Below, piece by piece: positions 6,206-7,331 of a DNA stretch of 7,331 nucleotides. The position numbers and the translations under genes are program-made. Origin of the DNA: Bacteroidota bacterium. Lineage in GTDB: Bacteria > Bacteroidota > Ignavibacteria > Ignavibacteriales > Ignavibacteriaceae. Positions within the stretch are counted from its first letter, which is position 1. Each line of letters opens with the position of its first letter. The stretch spans positions 1 to 7,331 of the forward strand of contig JAJYIL010000148.1 of the NCBI GenBank assembly GCA_021790055.1. Reading direction: 5' to 3'. The notes beneath the pieces were generated by a model. It worked only from the letters and a program-made list of their open reading frames with translations. It did not search any database and had not been told where the DNA came from.

Positions 6206-7222
6206 ATGAAGATATTGATGGGGATTATGATAACATTTTTCTCGGCTTCTCAAGCAATTATCCCCCGGAATAATCCGGATTCTTCCGGTAACAAAATATC
6301 TGCAGATGCAATCTGGAGACCTTCCTTCGAAGCTATGCAGAAGATTTATACCGTTTGCGGTGCACTGCAGGAAAATAAAATGTATGATTGCTTATTGAAT
6401 GAAATGTCTGCCGCAGGCGCACCGGAAGCTGCTACCCGATTCTCTGCCATGATTAATGGGAAAGGGTACATGGATGGTTATAAGCAATTAGGTGAAGTTG
6501 GTGTTGCAAGCGTCTATTATGTTTTTAGGAATACTAATCATGAAGGATGCCTGCTTGTAAATTGCACTCCGGATTTAATTAATGTTGATGATCATGATTA
6601 CCTCAATATAGATAGACTGGAACAAAATCAGGCTTACCGGGAATTAAAGAATTCGTACCGGTATATCTCAATTTACCCGGTAGACAGAAAAGGTACGGAT
6701 TATCCTGAGAAGAAAGATTTACCTCATCATGGAGTACGGATTATTGTTAATTACAGCTTAAGAAACGGGTGCGATAATTGTCCTCTTTTGGGCTTTGCAT
6801 ATTTCGCATCTGATTTCGACAGCACCGGAAATTTTTTAGGGGCAAAATTCATAAGAATCAAAAAGTCAATAGACCTCCAGTCGGAAACAGCTTCTGCGGG
6901 AAATCTTCAAAATGTCTTTAGCGATCCTTCCGAGCCGGTTAATGTAGTCAGGGGAGAGAAATTTGTAATCGTGCTCGAGTCAAATCATTCTGCCGGCTTA
7001 AAATGGGTATTGGGCAAGCCTCTTGATAATAAGGTACTAACTCTCCTGGGAACAAATTTCGTACAGCCTTTCGAAACCCTTCCGAACGCCGCAGGAAAGG
7101 AAACCTGGACTTTCCAAGCAGTCGGCAGCGGCACTACTAATGTTAAATTCAATTATGTTTATTCGTGGGAAGCCGGGGCAAAGCCGTTGGAAAGCTATTC
7201 CTTCAAAGTAAATGTAAAATAG
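6206..7222 (+). CDS. Secreted two-domain protein with C-terminal chagasin-like (I42) inhibitor domain
   Basis: Probably exported and able to block papain-like cysteine peptidases through its C-terminal domain. Residues 1-17 form a short hydrophobic signal peptide with a likely cut after SASQA. The I42 domain covers about 245-337. Its three inhibitory loops are recognisable but diverged: NHSAG (260-264) for chagasin NPTTG, the AAGKETWTF turn (295-303), and YSWEAGAKPLES (319-330) in the RPW-loop position. The region 35-230 is not assigned to a named family. It contains C51, C62, C115, C120 and the pair C189/C192 in NGCDNCPLLGFAYF, followed by DFDSTGNFLG, a pattern I recall only from hypothetical bacterial proteins; disulfides are possible in the periplasm. 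The ATG at 6206 is chosen because it gives the signal peptide; no strong Shine-Dalgarno precedes it. It runs the same way as the oligopeptidase gene, 221 bases away across a repeat. The inhibitor fold is fairly sure, the target is not. Confidence 0.8.
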   Translation: MKILMGIMITFFSASQAIIPRNNPDSSGNKISADAIWRPSFEAMQKIYTVCGALQENKMYDCLLNEMSAAGAPEAATRFSAMINGKGYMDGYKQLGEVGVASVYYVFRNTNHEGCLLVNCTPDLINVDDHDYLNIDRLEQNQAYRELKNSYRYISIYPVDRKGTDYPEKKDLPHHGVRIIVNYSLRNGCDNCPLLGFAYFASDFDSTGNFLGAKFIRIKKSIDLQSETASAGNLQNVFSDPSEPVNVVRGEKFVIVLESNHSAGLKWVLGKPLDNKVLTLLGTNFVQPFETLPNAAGKETWTFQAVGSGTTNVKFNYVYSWEAGAKPLESYSFKVNVK

Positions 7223-7268
7223 AATCTTTGTGATTTCACTCTCACCTACAAAAAAATAATTATATCCT

Positions 7269-7316
7269 CGGAAACTATTACTTGACAATAAAGTTTCCGT
7301 AATTTAATTTGGAAAC
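7269..7316 (+). promoter_or_regulatory. Promoter-like site with symmetric GGAAAC/GTTTCC boxes
   Basis: TTGACA (7282-7287) is followed after 17 bases by TAATTTG (7305-7311), which serves as a moderate -10 or a near match to the Bacteroidota TAnnTTTG element. The -35 lies between the arms of a perfect eight-base inverted repeat, CGGAAACT (7269-7276) and AGTTTCCG (7292-7299). A third copy, GGAAAC (7311-7316), overlaps the end of the -10. This looks like a regulated promoter with operator-like boxes for a gene beginning at or beyond the right edge. A GTG at 7317 opens a frame reading (M)KNRN before the window ends, but it cannot be judged as a start. Confidence 0.45.
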
Positions 7317-7331
7317 GTGAAAAACAGAAAT

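Noticed and set aside
3894..7222. Oligopeptidase B and I42 protein as a protease/inhibitor or toxin/immunity-style pair
   Set aside because: The peptidase lacks a signal and is a serine enzyme, while the inhibitor is exported and belongs to a family that blocks cysteine peptidases. A 221-base gap with a repeat separates them, so adjacency alone does not support a system.
7230..7260. Possible intrinsic terminator after the I42 gene (GTGA...TCAC followed by an A-rich run)
   Set aside because: The stem is only four bases and the run after it is A on the coding strand, not T, so it does not fit a terminator for the plus-strand gene.
7037..7288. Minus-strand open frame of 83 codons over the end of the I42 gene
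   Set aside because: It is antisense to the inhibitor domain, with no motif, and would start inside the promoter-like region.

Overview
The window is an AT-rich stretch of bacterial chromosome holding five protein genes, with no RNA gene, insertion sequence or CRISPR array that I can see. Gene content suggests a member of the Bacteroidota/Ignavibacteriota (Chlorobi) side of the tree. The clues are a Tat-type DUF362 protein paired with a membrane polyferredoxin, an oligopeptidase B, weak or distant Shine-Dalgarno sites, and short degenerate tandem repeats between genes. This assignment is an inference from style, not from a marker gene.

Layout, left to right. (1) 8-907, plus strand: a SAM-dependent O-methyltransferase of the dimerising Methyltransf_2 type. 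It appears to lack its first helices because an in-frame TAG stands directly before the ATG. (2) 1024-2607, minus strand: a 527-residue membrane iron-sulfur protein that reads as a NapH-like half fused to a NapG-like half, with six cysteine clusters beyond two CxxxCP pairs. (3) 2744-3655, minus strand: a Tat-signal DUF362 protein upstream of, and probably working with, gene 2. (4) 3894-5984, plus strand: a complete cytoplasmic oligopeptidase B with an intact Ser-Asp-His triad. (5) 6206-7222, plus strand: a secreted protein with an unrecognised cysteine-containing N-terminal region and a C-terminal chagasin-like (I42) protease-inhibitor domain. A promoter-like segment with symmetric GGAAAC/GTTTCC sites closes the window and probably serves a gene beyond its right edge.

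Genes 2 and 3 form a plausible envelope redox unit. The DUF362 protein carries a clear Tat signal, and the polyferredoxin has the architecture of a NapGH-type quinol-oxidising electron conduit, but no terminal reductase lies beside them. Genes 4 and 5 are both protease-related and point the same way. They are separated by a repeat element, and the compartments differ (cytoplasm versus exported), so a direct partnership is unlikely.

The most unusual non-coding signal is in the gaps that follow genes. Three of them hold imperfect inverted repeats whose arms are degenerate short-period tandem repeats. Two are hexamer-based (about 921-991 and 5997-6068) and share 9- and 10-base words. One is heptamer-based (2622-2743), with two 32-base arms, and it directly abuts the DUF362 stop codon. 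No gene-free stretch exceeds 300 bases; the longest is the 238-base divergent promoter region at 3656-3893.
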